DNA of 64,000 nt from Armillaria gallica. Its lineage: Eukaryota > Basidiomycota > Agaricomycetes > Agaricales > Physalacriaceae. The translations under genes were made by a program, and so were the position numbers. Location of the stretch: NCBI GenBank assembly GCA_037576215.1, contig JBANDB010000001.1:2790001-2854000 (forward strand), in the 5' to 3' direction. The notes below the pieces were generated by a model that was not told the origin of the DNA, did no database searches, and worked only from the letters and a program-made list of their open reading frames with translations. Below are positions 22,164 through 32,860 of the stretch, one piece after another; the first letter of the stretch is position 1; each line of letters begins with the position of its first letter.

Positions 22164-24089
22164 TACTCAGGTCGCCACTCCGACAACCACTGATTTCGAG
22201 GGCCGCTGTAGCGAAAATCAGGGATGGGAAAATTGATATATAGCATAGAAACTTACGGGAGCGTACTTGATCCCCGCTGAAGGAACTTGCCTGACCCTGG
22301 TGGCGCCAGTACTTCGTTAATCTCGCCGTCATAGACAATCTTCCCTCGTAGAATTGTGTATCGAGGCCAGTCCTCTAAGACGACGCCCTCGTAAGGTGTA
22401 TAGTCACAGGCGTGGTGTAACTGTTGTCGGTGAGAATGCTGAACGGAGAAAGGGACGGACAGGTACAACAAACCTTCGAGTTCTCGATCTTATAAGGCTT
22501 GCGGCTTTTATCTGAACGCCAGATGATAAGATCGGCATCACTACCGGGCTGTATGGTCCCCTCTGTCAAGAAGCACAAGGTGAATACAACGGCGATAGTA
22601 TGGGGCTGCTAAGAAAAGCATACTTTGAGGGTACATCCCATCTAGACGCACGTTTAGCACGATAAGACCTCAATAAGTGCGGATAACATACATAATTTGG
22701 CTGCGTTGGTTGAATTTAATTCTACAAATTTCTGAGGGGTAATGCGACCCTTTAGTACGCCTTCACTCCACAGTAAAGGTGTCGGGTTTCGACACCAGGA
22801 AGCCCGTTTGGTATCGTCTTAAAGTTTCCACGGGGGTTGTTCGTGGGATTCTCAATGAGACCGAGCTACGTGTTCGCAAGAAAAATAATGAGCGATAAAG
22901 GAGTGAGCGATAAGGAATCACACACTTGTTTGCCACGTTCATCATTATAGCACGTAGGCGCATGATCCGAAGAGATCACTGTAAATGTGCTATTCGCGAG
23001 ACCCTCCCAGATTCTCTCCTTATCCTTAGGGTCATCCCTGAGCGGCGGTGAACAAACGCATTTTGCACCTTCAAATCCGTCCTTCCGCATTTGCGAACCG
23101 TCGAGTAGTGCATAATGAGGACACGTCTCCGCATAGATAGGGAGAAGTCGTGTTTGAGCCTTTCGAATGATGTTAATGGCCTCTGGAGCGGAGACATGGA
23201 CGATAAGCATGGGTGTGTCCATAAGCTCTGCAAGTGCCAAGGCACGATTCGTGGCCTCAGACTCAACGATAGGAGGCCTCGAGGTACCATGATGCCATGG
23301 TTCAGTCATCCCTCGCGCTTGCAGACTCTTCGTCATCCAGTCGATACTATAGGAGGGTTATTCAGAGCACTTTGAGAGGCGACATAGATAACGTACACAT
23401 CCGCGTTCTCACAATGGACCATGGTAGTTACATTGTACTTTCGCGCCGCGAATAACACATTGAGGATTTCGCTATCGTTGAGCTTCAAGTCGGCATACGT
23501 CATATATATCTGACACGCATTTCGGTAAAATTCCAAACTATCAATTGAGTCTAACGCACCTTCATTGATGTGATCCCTTCTTCAACAAGCTTTGGGAGTT
23601 CAGTGTGCATTTGGTGCTCATTGGGGTCTGTGACGATGAGATGGAAGCCATAATCACAGACAGCAAAGTCATCAGACTTATTGTGATAGTCAGTGACAGC
23701 GTTCGCAAGCGAAGTTCCTCGACCCTGGACAGCAAAGGCCAGAATTGTGGTCGTCCCGCCTTGTGAGAAAAAAATGAGCAACGTTTCCTAAGCACCTGGA
23801 GATATGATGACTTACCAGCCAAAGCACTCCTAGTCGCGCTCGTCCAATCATCCGCGGAGCGAGCCCCAAGGCCTTTCGCGGAAGACTGAGCAACATGGAC
23901 GTGACTATCAACACCTCCAGGAGTGATAAACCCTCCCTCGGCATCTATTTCCTGGCACCCTTCCAGTGAGGGCAAACCGGCTGCGAGGAACCTAATTTTC
24001 CCATCCTTGATACCGATATCGCAAGCGACTTGATCAGAGGCGGTGACCACAATACCGTTACGAATAATCAAGTCAAGGTCGAAGGACAT
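22164..24089 (-). CDS. Dihydropyrimidinase / hydantoinase, single-base frameshift
   Basis: Cyclic amidohydrolase that opens dihydropyrimidine or 5-substituted hydantoin rings to N-carbamoyl acids. The metal-site elements are all visible: GVDSHVHV (H-x-H), EGITSMKIYMTY (carboxylated Lys), TTMVHCENAD (His), MLIVHVSAPEA (His) and VISSDHAPT (Asp). It starts MSFDLDLIIRNGIVV. About nine short introns join in frame except at 22782/22783, where the protein reads GLPGVETR and then PLLWSEGVLKGRITPQKF in another frame, as if one base were missing. The last exon, after a GTAAGT donor, reads GPRNQWLSEWRPE and stops at 22164. Otherwise the length matches the family. With the nearby racemase and D-amino-acid oxidase it suggests hydantoin use; pyrimidine breakdown is the alternative role. 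Confidence 0.88.
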
Positions 24090-25718
24090 GGTGGGATGTG
24101 CAGACGCAATTTTTCAGAGACCGGTGGTGTGAATACATTGTTATGAATAGTTTTACGTCCCGAGGATTCAACTTGCAGAGTTTCGCTGCCTCGGCCAATC
24201 CACGTGATGGCGTAAGAATAGGAGCAGGAATCGCCGCCGGCCAAAGCGCTTTGTTCTTGCCATCCAGCCCTTTGCGCTACACCGTCCGAGTGGAAAGAGG
24301 AAGATCACGGAATGCGGTTTCTTCGCTTCAATATATACTTGGCGGAACCGATGCAGCGTTGAATCGAAAATGGCGTGACCTTGCGCCAGTCACGACATTT
24401 TCGACATTTTTTTCGGAAACCAAGAAAGACTCTCGTGTATCATACGCACGGAGCGGTGGGCGTTCTGGCTAGCCTGGAGGCTGGCCAAGTTTCATATGTC
24501 GATAAGGACGACGGAACTCGGAATCAAGGAGGTCAGATACAGGTCGGAGAGATTGCTTCGGGCCGGCCGAGTTGTATCCCCTCTCAGTAGCGCAGCGCCT
24601 TCGCTAGCAGCCAATATTGGTGTGCTTGCTATTCAACTCGGCCGGCGAAGAGGGACTGGCGAGATAGCAGCGAGAGTGCAGGAGTGAGGAGCAATTTGCA
24701 ATAACTGCACTGTGACGCATACAGTGAGTCGCTGTTATTTGCCATCGAGCTGCATATACACATGCTACTGCATCCTCCAGACGGCAAGAAGATCTTCTCA
24801 AGCGGGACGAACTGTGTTCAACGACGAACCGCTCGGTGTAGCTTCCATCACGTTGGCGCCGTTCTTGACTTGTTACTTTCATCTTCTCGTTCGACAGCAT
24901 GTTGTCCATCAACCGCCATTCGACCTAGAGTCTTGGAGCTCACGAACAGCGGGTTTTCCGGGACTTGCCTAACGTCCATACTTCTACTTCTGGATCCTCA
25001 AGTACGCCCGAATCCATCATCGTCAGGAAACTTGTTATCTATCAAGAAATCAGTATCATAGAAGTGGGAAGGTGTCCAAGGAGGACGAAATATGTAGGCC
25101 TTGTAAGGTCCTATTGGTCTATGTGTGATTCTCATTATAACTCGATATCTAGATGGACGCTGCGAGATGCCAATATGACCTGAGCTGATAAAGCTGTCAT
25201 GAGTTGTGCCGTCACCTCCGCGATGTTGTGTGTTGGCTCTGGTAGTTGTCGTGGTATATGTGTAACCTGCTAAGGCTTACCGTCGTTGAAACAATGAACT
25301 CGTCTACGAATCCTCTCTTCGTCTCCCCCGAGTTGCGATCCTAACTGATCTCTTGAAGGTGCCTGGTCACTCGTCTGTTTAATTCGCCGTTTATAACGAC
25401 AAGGTCGGTATGTGTTATTCCATAAACCTTTCTCGTGCATTCGTCATGCGGACAAATCATGCTTCGGGCAGCGCGGCCTCTGTTGTTGATTCATACACCA
25501 ATGTTGGCCGTTATGATTCAGCTACGCTGAGGTCGCCGGACACTTGAACGTCAAGGAGTTCAAGGGAAGTTTGTCTGATTTGATGATATCATAGAACTCA
25601 AGCTTCCTCACAGTGACCATCTTTTTCCACCTCGACGAACTTGTAGTGCCCTTTATATAAGGGGAGGAAGGATTGGTATTTTATTCTCGTAAACCATTAC
25701 TCTGTCTTGCTTTCAACT
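24090..25718. other. Long intergenic region with an inverted repeat; no gene supported
   Basis: This 1.6-kb stretch contains several 60-125-codon open frames on both strands but no family motif or convincing exon chain. It holds the hydantoinase promoter on the left and, on the right, a TATATAAGGG element at about 25653-25662, some 60 bp before the membrane-protein ATG. An imperfect inverted repeat rich in GGCCGG lies at 24556-24650 (listed separately). Confidence 0.45.
24556..24650. repeat. Inverted repeat CTTCG(GG)CCGGCCGAGTTG, 59-bp spacer
   Basis: Left arm 24556-24574 and right arm 24634-24650 are reverse complements except for two extra G in the left arm. It lies about 470-530 bp upstream of the hydantoinase start. 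GGCCGG/CCGGCC words resemble the CGG/CCG half-sites of Zn2Cys6 factors, so it may be an operator. This is inference. Confidence 0.5.
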
Positions 25719-26973
25719 ATGTTGACTCAGGCAGATATTCCGTCAGATCTTACCGACACCTACAAGGATTTGGTATTTCAATTTTTTGATGCTGAGCTGA
25801 ACTCCAGTATTCTCTACGTGCTATTACATGGTGGGCAATGTCATTCAGTGTCTTGACATGTAGGTGTTGACTGTTGTCAGGCATATATACCGGCATTCTC
25901 GCTGTTACGTTGTGGAATATATGTGGGTCAGGAACATCTCCACCGTGACATTCAGGCTAAAGCAAATGGCACAGTCATCAACAAATGTTGGCCCATCCGA
26001 CGAGCCTTGGTCATCGTGATCGTTCTCCTGCACGCTCTAATTACTATCAGTGTCGCTGCCGATTGGTCAAGTACAAGCTCTGCATTCATCAAAAACAGCG
26101 AAAACTTTTGGATTGTATATCTGCAGCTTAACAATGTGGACCAAGCTTCTCTGGAGGTGGGTATCGTAGCCTCCTTGAGTACTATTCTTGCGGACTTATA
26201 TATGGTGTGTGCGACTTCACTAGGGATTATACACATTAGCTCACCATCATTTTGGCTCTAGATTTGGTGTTGCTGGATGGTTTGGGGACGACGCTGGCTT
26301 GTTGTTCTGTTCCCAATACTTTCCTTAATTTCTGCAACTGGTAAAGTGTCTGAACCTTACTACTCTCATGGTATATCCAACCTTCTGTGTAGTGTCGAAA
26401 ATCTTTGAAGTACATAACTTTTACACCAATGTACCTCTCAGAGTATTTCCAGTGTTCTATGTATGCCTAATCCTGGCAACGACATTATGGTGCACCCTCA
26501 TCATCATTTGCCGCATTTTGATTGTTGCCAGGGTTAGGCATGGAGCTGAGGGTCGATTAAGAGTTTATCGACATTTCATTGAAGTCCTTGTTGAATCCTC
26601 AGCCCTCTATTCAATATCTGTGATTGTATATTTGGCTTTTGCCTTTCATGGAGGTTTTGCCCACTTGTACCTTGATAAGACAAGCAGTATTGTAAAGGTG
26701 TGTTCTTGATCCTGGACTCCCTTGTCATTGATCAAACACCTTACATAGGGAGTAGCACCCACACTCCTTATTGGTCGAGCAGCAGCAGGACATACACGCC
26801 CCAGAGATGACTGTGATGAAAGTACTGTGTCATCACTTCATTTCCAGACACCTTCAGAAGTTGACACAACAAGCTTCCAAGAATCCACCACAGAGAGTGC
26901 AGTTGTTGAAATTGACATTGAGGCCCAACAGCAGCAGTTGGATGAGCTTGTTGTAGATGTTGAAAGGATATAG
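25719..26973 (+). CDS. Seven-helix membrane protein of unknown function
   Basis: Multi-pass membrane protein typical of Agaricomycete expansions. It starts MLTQADIPSDL, then helices in GIYTGILAVTLWNIF, RRALVIVIVLLHALITISVA, VGIVASLSTILADLYM joined by splicing to IWCCWMVWGRRWLVVLFP, FPVFYVCLILATTLWCTLIII and SALYSISVIVYLAFAF. The SSIVKGVAPTLLIGRAAAG block introduces a hydrophilic Ser/Glu/Gln-rich tail ending QQQQLDELVVDVERI and stop TAG 26971-26973. Intron 2 (about 25922-25971) starts GTGGGT inside codon TTC. All exons join without a frame break. It is the last intact-looking host gene before the transposon-rich part. Topology suggests a sensor or receptor-like protein, but no ligand can be inferred. 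Confidence 0.75.
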
Positions 26974-29932
26974 TGTTTAAGATGAACAACTGAGAGTTGG
27001 GTTTAGACTTTGGACTAAATTTGGACTGCTGTTTTCTGTCATACTCTTTTTGATACTGTACATTGTTACATCTGTGGCATGGCTACTCATGTAAATTCAT
27101 AATCTGGCATGTTTCACAGATGGCTGCAGCACCCGTTAATTGTACCTTAATCTATTAGCGACTGTAATGCCAATACAGTCATAATGTATAAAACCCTTGT
27201 AAGCACAGTCAGGTCTAATTCATTAAACACCTGTACCTACAGTGAGATTTGGCAGAGACATTTTGGAGGCTCAGCTACTCAGCTGTGGAATCCAGATGAC
27301 TGAAGGGCATGCTCATTGTGCACAACCATGCACTGCATCAACCTTGTTGAGCAAGATGACGACAAGGGTAGACCCTAAAAATAGGGTGTGCCATATTGCC
27401 AGGCTGGGATAGGATGATCCCATTGACCAATTTCCAATCTCCGGAAGTGATCTGACATTCGCTTCTCGTGTTTCAAAAGGATTCTCATTCTTTGATCGAC
27501 ATTCTGCAACACCAACACCATGTCAGCCTGAACGAATTGCTTGTTATTCCATTGATATGTTTTTTTTAGAATTTGTTTTTGTTCAGGAAAAAAAAAAACT
27601 GAGAAAATTTGCCTCACCCAGGAGAGCAATTTTCTTTTCATTGATTCATGACAAGAACTATATAAAAATGATAGAACTCTCATGCACGTGAACGACCAGT
27701 CCGCTAAAAAGATGCAAAGCAGAATGACTGTCAGCAGTGATATTGTTGTCATCTTGGTGGAGTGCCATATCCATCATTGTTCACTTGTAGTGGTGGATGA
27801 CACTCGAAGAGCTGCCGTTGGCATCTCCCTGTCATTCCACGCCCGCTCTCATGTTCTCCCACCTTCCCTCACCTCATCAGCCCTCTGTTCAGCCCCCACA
27901 GCAAAATCCCACCCTCGCACGCACCCTTGATCCCCAGACAAGCCTTCCAGTCTTCTTTGTGCACTACTGCTGCTGTCATCATTGTCGCCGGGCTTGTTCT
28001 TGGCTTTGTGCACCCAGATGGCATTTGATCTTCGGATTTCTTGCATCTTTGGTGTCATTCAGCTCTTGGAACTTTGTGATGCACAGGGATTGATGCTGAT
28101 TGGCCAGTAGGTGGTTACGCGGGATGTGTTGTGGGATAAGCTTGTGTACTGGTGAATGGCAGCAGCAAAGCTCGTTGCAGGTAGTCAGAGACGTTGTGGG
28201 TAAGGTGTGGTGTGGTCATTCATCGTTTATTAGATGTGCGGCCTCGTTGGAGGGCTTGCGCGTGGGTAGGGATGGAAGCGATTCGAGAGATTAGCTGATT
28301 ACTTAATAGTGATCTTGCGATCCTATTCGTTCAAATTGTGATCGGCAGTCGGCAGTATAGTGAACCGGCCGGTCAATTGCTTCAGACATAGCTTGCGTGT
28401 AATGATATTAATTTTGGATAAGCATAAATACTAGGGTTTTGGCTGTTGTTCATGCTCTATATGTATGAAAAATGATTACTGCACAAATTCTCAGAAGGTG
28501 CCTGACAATCGGTGAAGTCGAACCATTATTATTTCGATGACAACAGTTGCCGGTCAGTCATTGTAAACTCTGTATAGTGCTCTTAGTCCTGCATGTATAA
28601 TGACTTTAAACTGATTAAAATTCATTTTGCATATTCCGGGCCTGGTATTTCCCAAAGAAGCACTGCATTGCAACTGGGGTACCTAACTTCGTCCTACATC
28701 ACAATCTCATACTCCTTGCTAGACACAGATAAGTAGAAACAATGTTTCAAGAGGCATTCTCATTGAGTCCGGCATGCGGTCCGATCTTCCGGATAGCCAT
28801 CAGCAGTACATCCAGAGACATTGCTCGTGCATCCATCGAAAATAATGGAATATTGATTCATTCGACTACTCGTTGTGGTTTAGTAGTTACTTGATAGCAT
28901 GTGTTTAATTTTATGTGTGACATACCCATCCGTAGCACACAAAATCAACCATTGTTTTTTTTTCTGAACAAATACAGCAGCCGAAATCATTCTGGAGCAG
29001 ATAGAAAGTATGGAAGACAGGCATATTGGATCGATCAAGATATGCAATCGTTAGGCAAAAGCTGGAAGTGAAAAAATTGAAAACATATGACAGAAAACAT
29101 ATCACTAACATGTCCTGAACCCAGAACATGTAATCGATGGGTCCCAAGCGATGGACAATGATGATGATATAAAAATAGATATCCTCAGAGACAGCAAATC
29201 CATGGAGGAACCAAGAAGTACCTAGTCTATTGTTTAACGTGGGGGGGTTGCTGTTCAAGGGCGTTATGACAAAGCCTTATATAATTTGATGGCCTTGCAT
29301 CGGCACCACGCCAAATTGATTAGGTTTTGAGCTTACTGGTGGCAAGTTTGGCATGCTGAATTCAAGCTGGCTAGCGCGTTTCGACAGAAAATACTGCTTG
29401 CTTCGCTTTCCCTCCATAATTGTTCAATTTAACATTACTATACACTTTGGACATTATATATATTAGTTTACTATGTGTCCCAAGACCCTGTAATACAGGA
29501 TTTATTCATTGCCGGAATCCCATCAGATTTGTAATAACTGAGTTGAACGGTAGATAGCCTATTTAAGCAACAGACTCCATACACTCACTACAACCTCACC
29601 CCCACTGTAGTCGTGTATGATGCGTCTGTCTACAAGAGACTAAGAAGTACCAGAGGCACAAGAAATCGGAGAAAAAAGAAGTTGAGATAAATTTAGAACA
29701 GAAGGAAAAGGGATGGTGTGCCAAACAGCGAGTGCGAATACGCGCAACCACCAGAGCATGCAGGATCCTGTGCTAGAGGTGGGAGGGACTACAGTACAAA
29801 TTATTAATTAGCACCTACTTGCAGTTGTACTGAATATTACATTACAACGGCACTCCTATGGCAGTCTGTTAATTAAATAGAAGGGCATTAATGCCTGGCA
29901 TAAGCTCATGGATATACTGTACTATTATGACT
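26974..29932. other. Transition region without supported genes
   Basis: Beyond 26973 coding signal disappears. 27062-27245 begins TGTTACATCTG, contains TATAAAACCC and ends near CCTACA, so it could be a degraded LTR, but no partner or target duplication was found. 27790-28110 is C-rich with CpG still present. The open frames here (27375-27752 minus, 28911-29258 minus) carry no motif. From about 29.7 kb CpG becomes rare, marking entry into old transposon sequence. Confidence 0.4.
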
Positions 29933-29977
29933 AGATATTCACATAATGTGTAACATGGACTTGTAATGTGAATATCT
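29933..29977. repeat. 12-bp perfect inverted repeat (hairpin)
   Basis: Arms AGATATTCACAT (29933-29944) and ATGTGAATATCT (29966-29977) flank a 21-nt loop. It could be a transposon terminus or a transcript hairpin; no coding context. Confidence 0.45.
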
Positions 29978-32493
29978 GTGAATATCATAACTTAGCTGAT
30001 ATGGGCTGTTGTGAGCATGGCAGGTATGAGTCCAAAGTCTGAGTCACACTGTCTAGTTCCTACACATGGTCTCCAGATCTGGGTCTCATCTATTCTGAAT
30101 TACTTTGCTGGTCCATTTGCAATATTTGCAGTGACAAATTCCACCTTTACCCTCATGACAAGAGAGTGCTCAACACAGCTTATTTGTACTTAAGAGGAAT
30201 TGAGCCCTTGTGCCAACATGAAGGGTGTGCTAAATTGCAAAATTTACCATTATTATACACTACTGGACAAATAATAAATAGCACTGGTGTCGCACCTGCA
30301 GTATGTTTAAGGGTGTAATTTTGCAAAATGCCATACCTTACATGATAGCAATGCAGAAGCATAACAAGCAGGCTGACAGTGCAAGTGGCACATAAAGAAG
30401 CAAGGTCACAGAGGTAGAAAGCTCTATGATAGAAAAAGAAGCAGCAGAATTAAAACATAAGGACTTCATTGTTGCACTGTATCTTATGAGTGGGCATGGC
30501 CATAAGGCTGAAGAGCAAGCTCACTTGCGAAACAATCCATTTTGCAGCAGAGAATTGAGCCTTAGTGGATGTGCTTGCATGCAGGCTGAGACTAATTTAG
30601 ATAACTATGTGTCTGCAATCTATGACATGTGGTCCCTGGAGATCTGGAGAAACGATATCATACATGCGATAACTAAGAGAACCTCTGGGTATGGTCTAGA
30701 AACAGATATTGGCTGACAAAAGTAGCACGTGGGCTTGAAATCTGAAGCATTCCTTAGTTACTGAGTCTAGAATATGATGCTGTCACCTTTGGAGCAGATC
30801 CAAAAACTGAATATGAAGTATGATTGGTGATCAAGGATTAAGCAGCTATTGAGTGCAAGCCACAGCCTGCTTTGCTGCTAGGGCAAGTGACATAGACATC
30901 ACTTAGTTCTTTGAGACTACTAAAAAGAGGAGCTAGTGGCACTCTGCCAAGAGTGCTGTGCTAGCTCAGATAAAGGATTATCAGCCAACAATGAATTAAA
31001 TTACTAAAGAACTATTTGTAATAATCAATCACCCATAGTATAAGTAGAATAGAATTTCATGTATTAAGGCAAGCTACCTACTCCCCACATATAGTAATAC
31101 AGTTTCAGTTTGGATCTGGACTGATTGCCATGGGTAAGAGTTAATAACTTCAAGTCTTGGCTATAACACAAGTTTAGTGAGCTCACAGAGAAATAGAATA
31201 AGAGAAATATCTTGGATAAAAACTTTGGTTTACTTGAGATAAGAGAGATATTTGGAGGCAGTGATTCTGTGCTCATCTTGAGAGTTTACTGGATCCCATC
31301 CAAGAGAGAGAGCTCTATTCCTTTTCTAGTTCAGTGTAAGAGAGAATTTGTGTTGTGCCAGCCTCTGTGTAGGTCTTGAGTAGTTTTGCAAGGAAATCAG
31401 TCAGATTGAGCTGTTCTAGCAGTTGCATGAAGTGTGACAGGTGTGTGTAGTTGGACCTTGCAACACCATTGTTAAGGTGAGCACACTGTGTGTGAGGACT
31501 TGCAGGGACAGTCTTTGAGAGTATTTGTGTGAATCAACTGGAAGTGCCGAGGGCCTCTATCATGATGAGTTTGGGAGTCAGGTTTAGCAACTAAGAGAAA
31601 GGCAGCATCATGCATAGATTAGATCTAGCAGTAAATTGTACTTAGTGAGCTCACTGACTGAACTTGATTGTATTGTGGATCTGCATGTCCATGTGTATTG
31701 TCTATTGAAATATCCTTCATCTTGAGAGTTGTGTGATTCACCATGCTCTCTTGTAAAAGCTTTAAGAAAACAGAGAATTTGAGATTAGCTCAAGAATTAT
31801 ATATGGTTGTGTGCATTGTTTTAGTGAGCTCACTAAGATACCTTGAGATACTGTCAGTGTGCAAGTAGAATTAAATTCCTTGCTCCCATCCACACTTAAA
31901 GAGATTGTGTGTGTGTGTGTGTGTGTTTAGTGTATATTTATGCTAGGCTGCACTTAGTTTTACGAGTGCCAGTCACCAGCCTTGCCACTGGTAAGTGGCA
32001 AAGCCTGCTACCTTTCTTTCAGAGCTCAATCAGAATGACATCTTTTCTATTAACAGTAGCACTCATCCAGGCTTCTTTGCCTTCAATTGTAGGTATCTGG
32101 GTACTACCTTTATGTCTGTCTAAACTTGCTTTCCACCAAAGAAATGTGCCTGAAGATTTCTGCTTTTCTGCTTCAATGTGAGCAGTCTGATCCAATCTTT
32201 CTACCTCATGAGCAAGCTTCCACACATTATGCATCAAGACATGCCGGGCAAGATTGTATTTGATATCTGAAAAATCATTGGCAAGTGACACAGTCTGTTA
32301 CAACAATCAAAATATTGATCTAGACTAGTATCATTTACTGGCATGTAGTTGAAAAGAGCCTTGCTGGATTTATGCTGGTGAATTACCCTGATATATAGAC
32401 TAGAATGCTGTAGGTTTGTTTCTATCACTTGTGTACTTCACCTCTCTTCATAATCAAAGTACATCTCCAGAATAAAAGAAGAGTATCAGTTCC
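29978..32493. other. CpG-poor repeat remnants
   Basis: AT-rich sequence with fragments of decayed coding. A plus frame at 30426-30716 (motif-free) and a minus frame at 32019-32291 (YNLARHVLMHNVWKLAHEVERL, Lys/Glu-rich) look like broken transposon genes that I cannot assign. A palindromic word TTAGTGAGCTCAC recurs three times (31174-31186, 31642-31655, 31821-31836). Confidence 0.4.
31905..31926. repeat. (GT)n microsatellite
   Basis: About eleven GT units in CpG-poor repeat sequence. Confidence 0.9.
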
Positions 32494-32860
32494 TGTTAGA
32501 CCTGAACTCCAATCAAGAGTAAACAATGGCTGTCTCATGTTTGGGCAGTCACCATTGAGTCTCTGAGCAAAAGGAAATAAGGCTAATGTCTTAGCATCTT
32601 AGTGAGGAATTAGCAAAGTATTTGGTATAGATAAACATTAGCTTAAAGCTAGAGAACATACAGCAAGAGCTACACTACTTATATACTAAAAGTGAAGGTC
32701 TAAATATAAGTCAACAGGGAAAGAAAGAAGTAGAGGCATGCATAAAGTGCATAACAGTTGTGAGCTGCAATGTACAACCGATCCAGGCATCTATAGATAA
32801 GATGAGATAAAAGAAGTATTGAAGATAAGATAAGGAAAATGAGAGCCCTAGTCATAAGTT
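32494..32860. repeat. Solo LTR or LTR fragment related to gypsy C
   Basis: Starts TGTTAGACCTGAACTCC and follows the left LTR of gypsy C (59754-60172) through AAACAATGGCTGTCTC, the GGGCAGTCACC block, a TTAGCTTAAAGCTAG block and GATAAGATAAGGAAAA near the end. The right end is blurred by decay. No internal gypsy sequence adjoins it, so it looks like a solo LTR. Confidence 0.6.

Noticed and set aside
24098..25183. Possible genes in the long gap right of the hydantoinase
   Set aside because: Several open frames overlap on both strands, without motifs or plausible exon chains.
27062..27245. Possible solo LTR (TGTTAC...CTACA with TATAAAA)
   Set aside because: No second copy in the window, no target duplication and no convincing primer-binding site; left as a note only.
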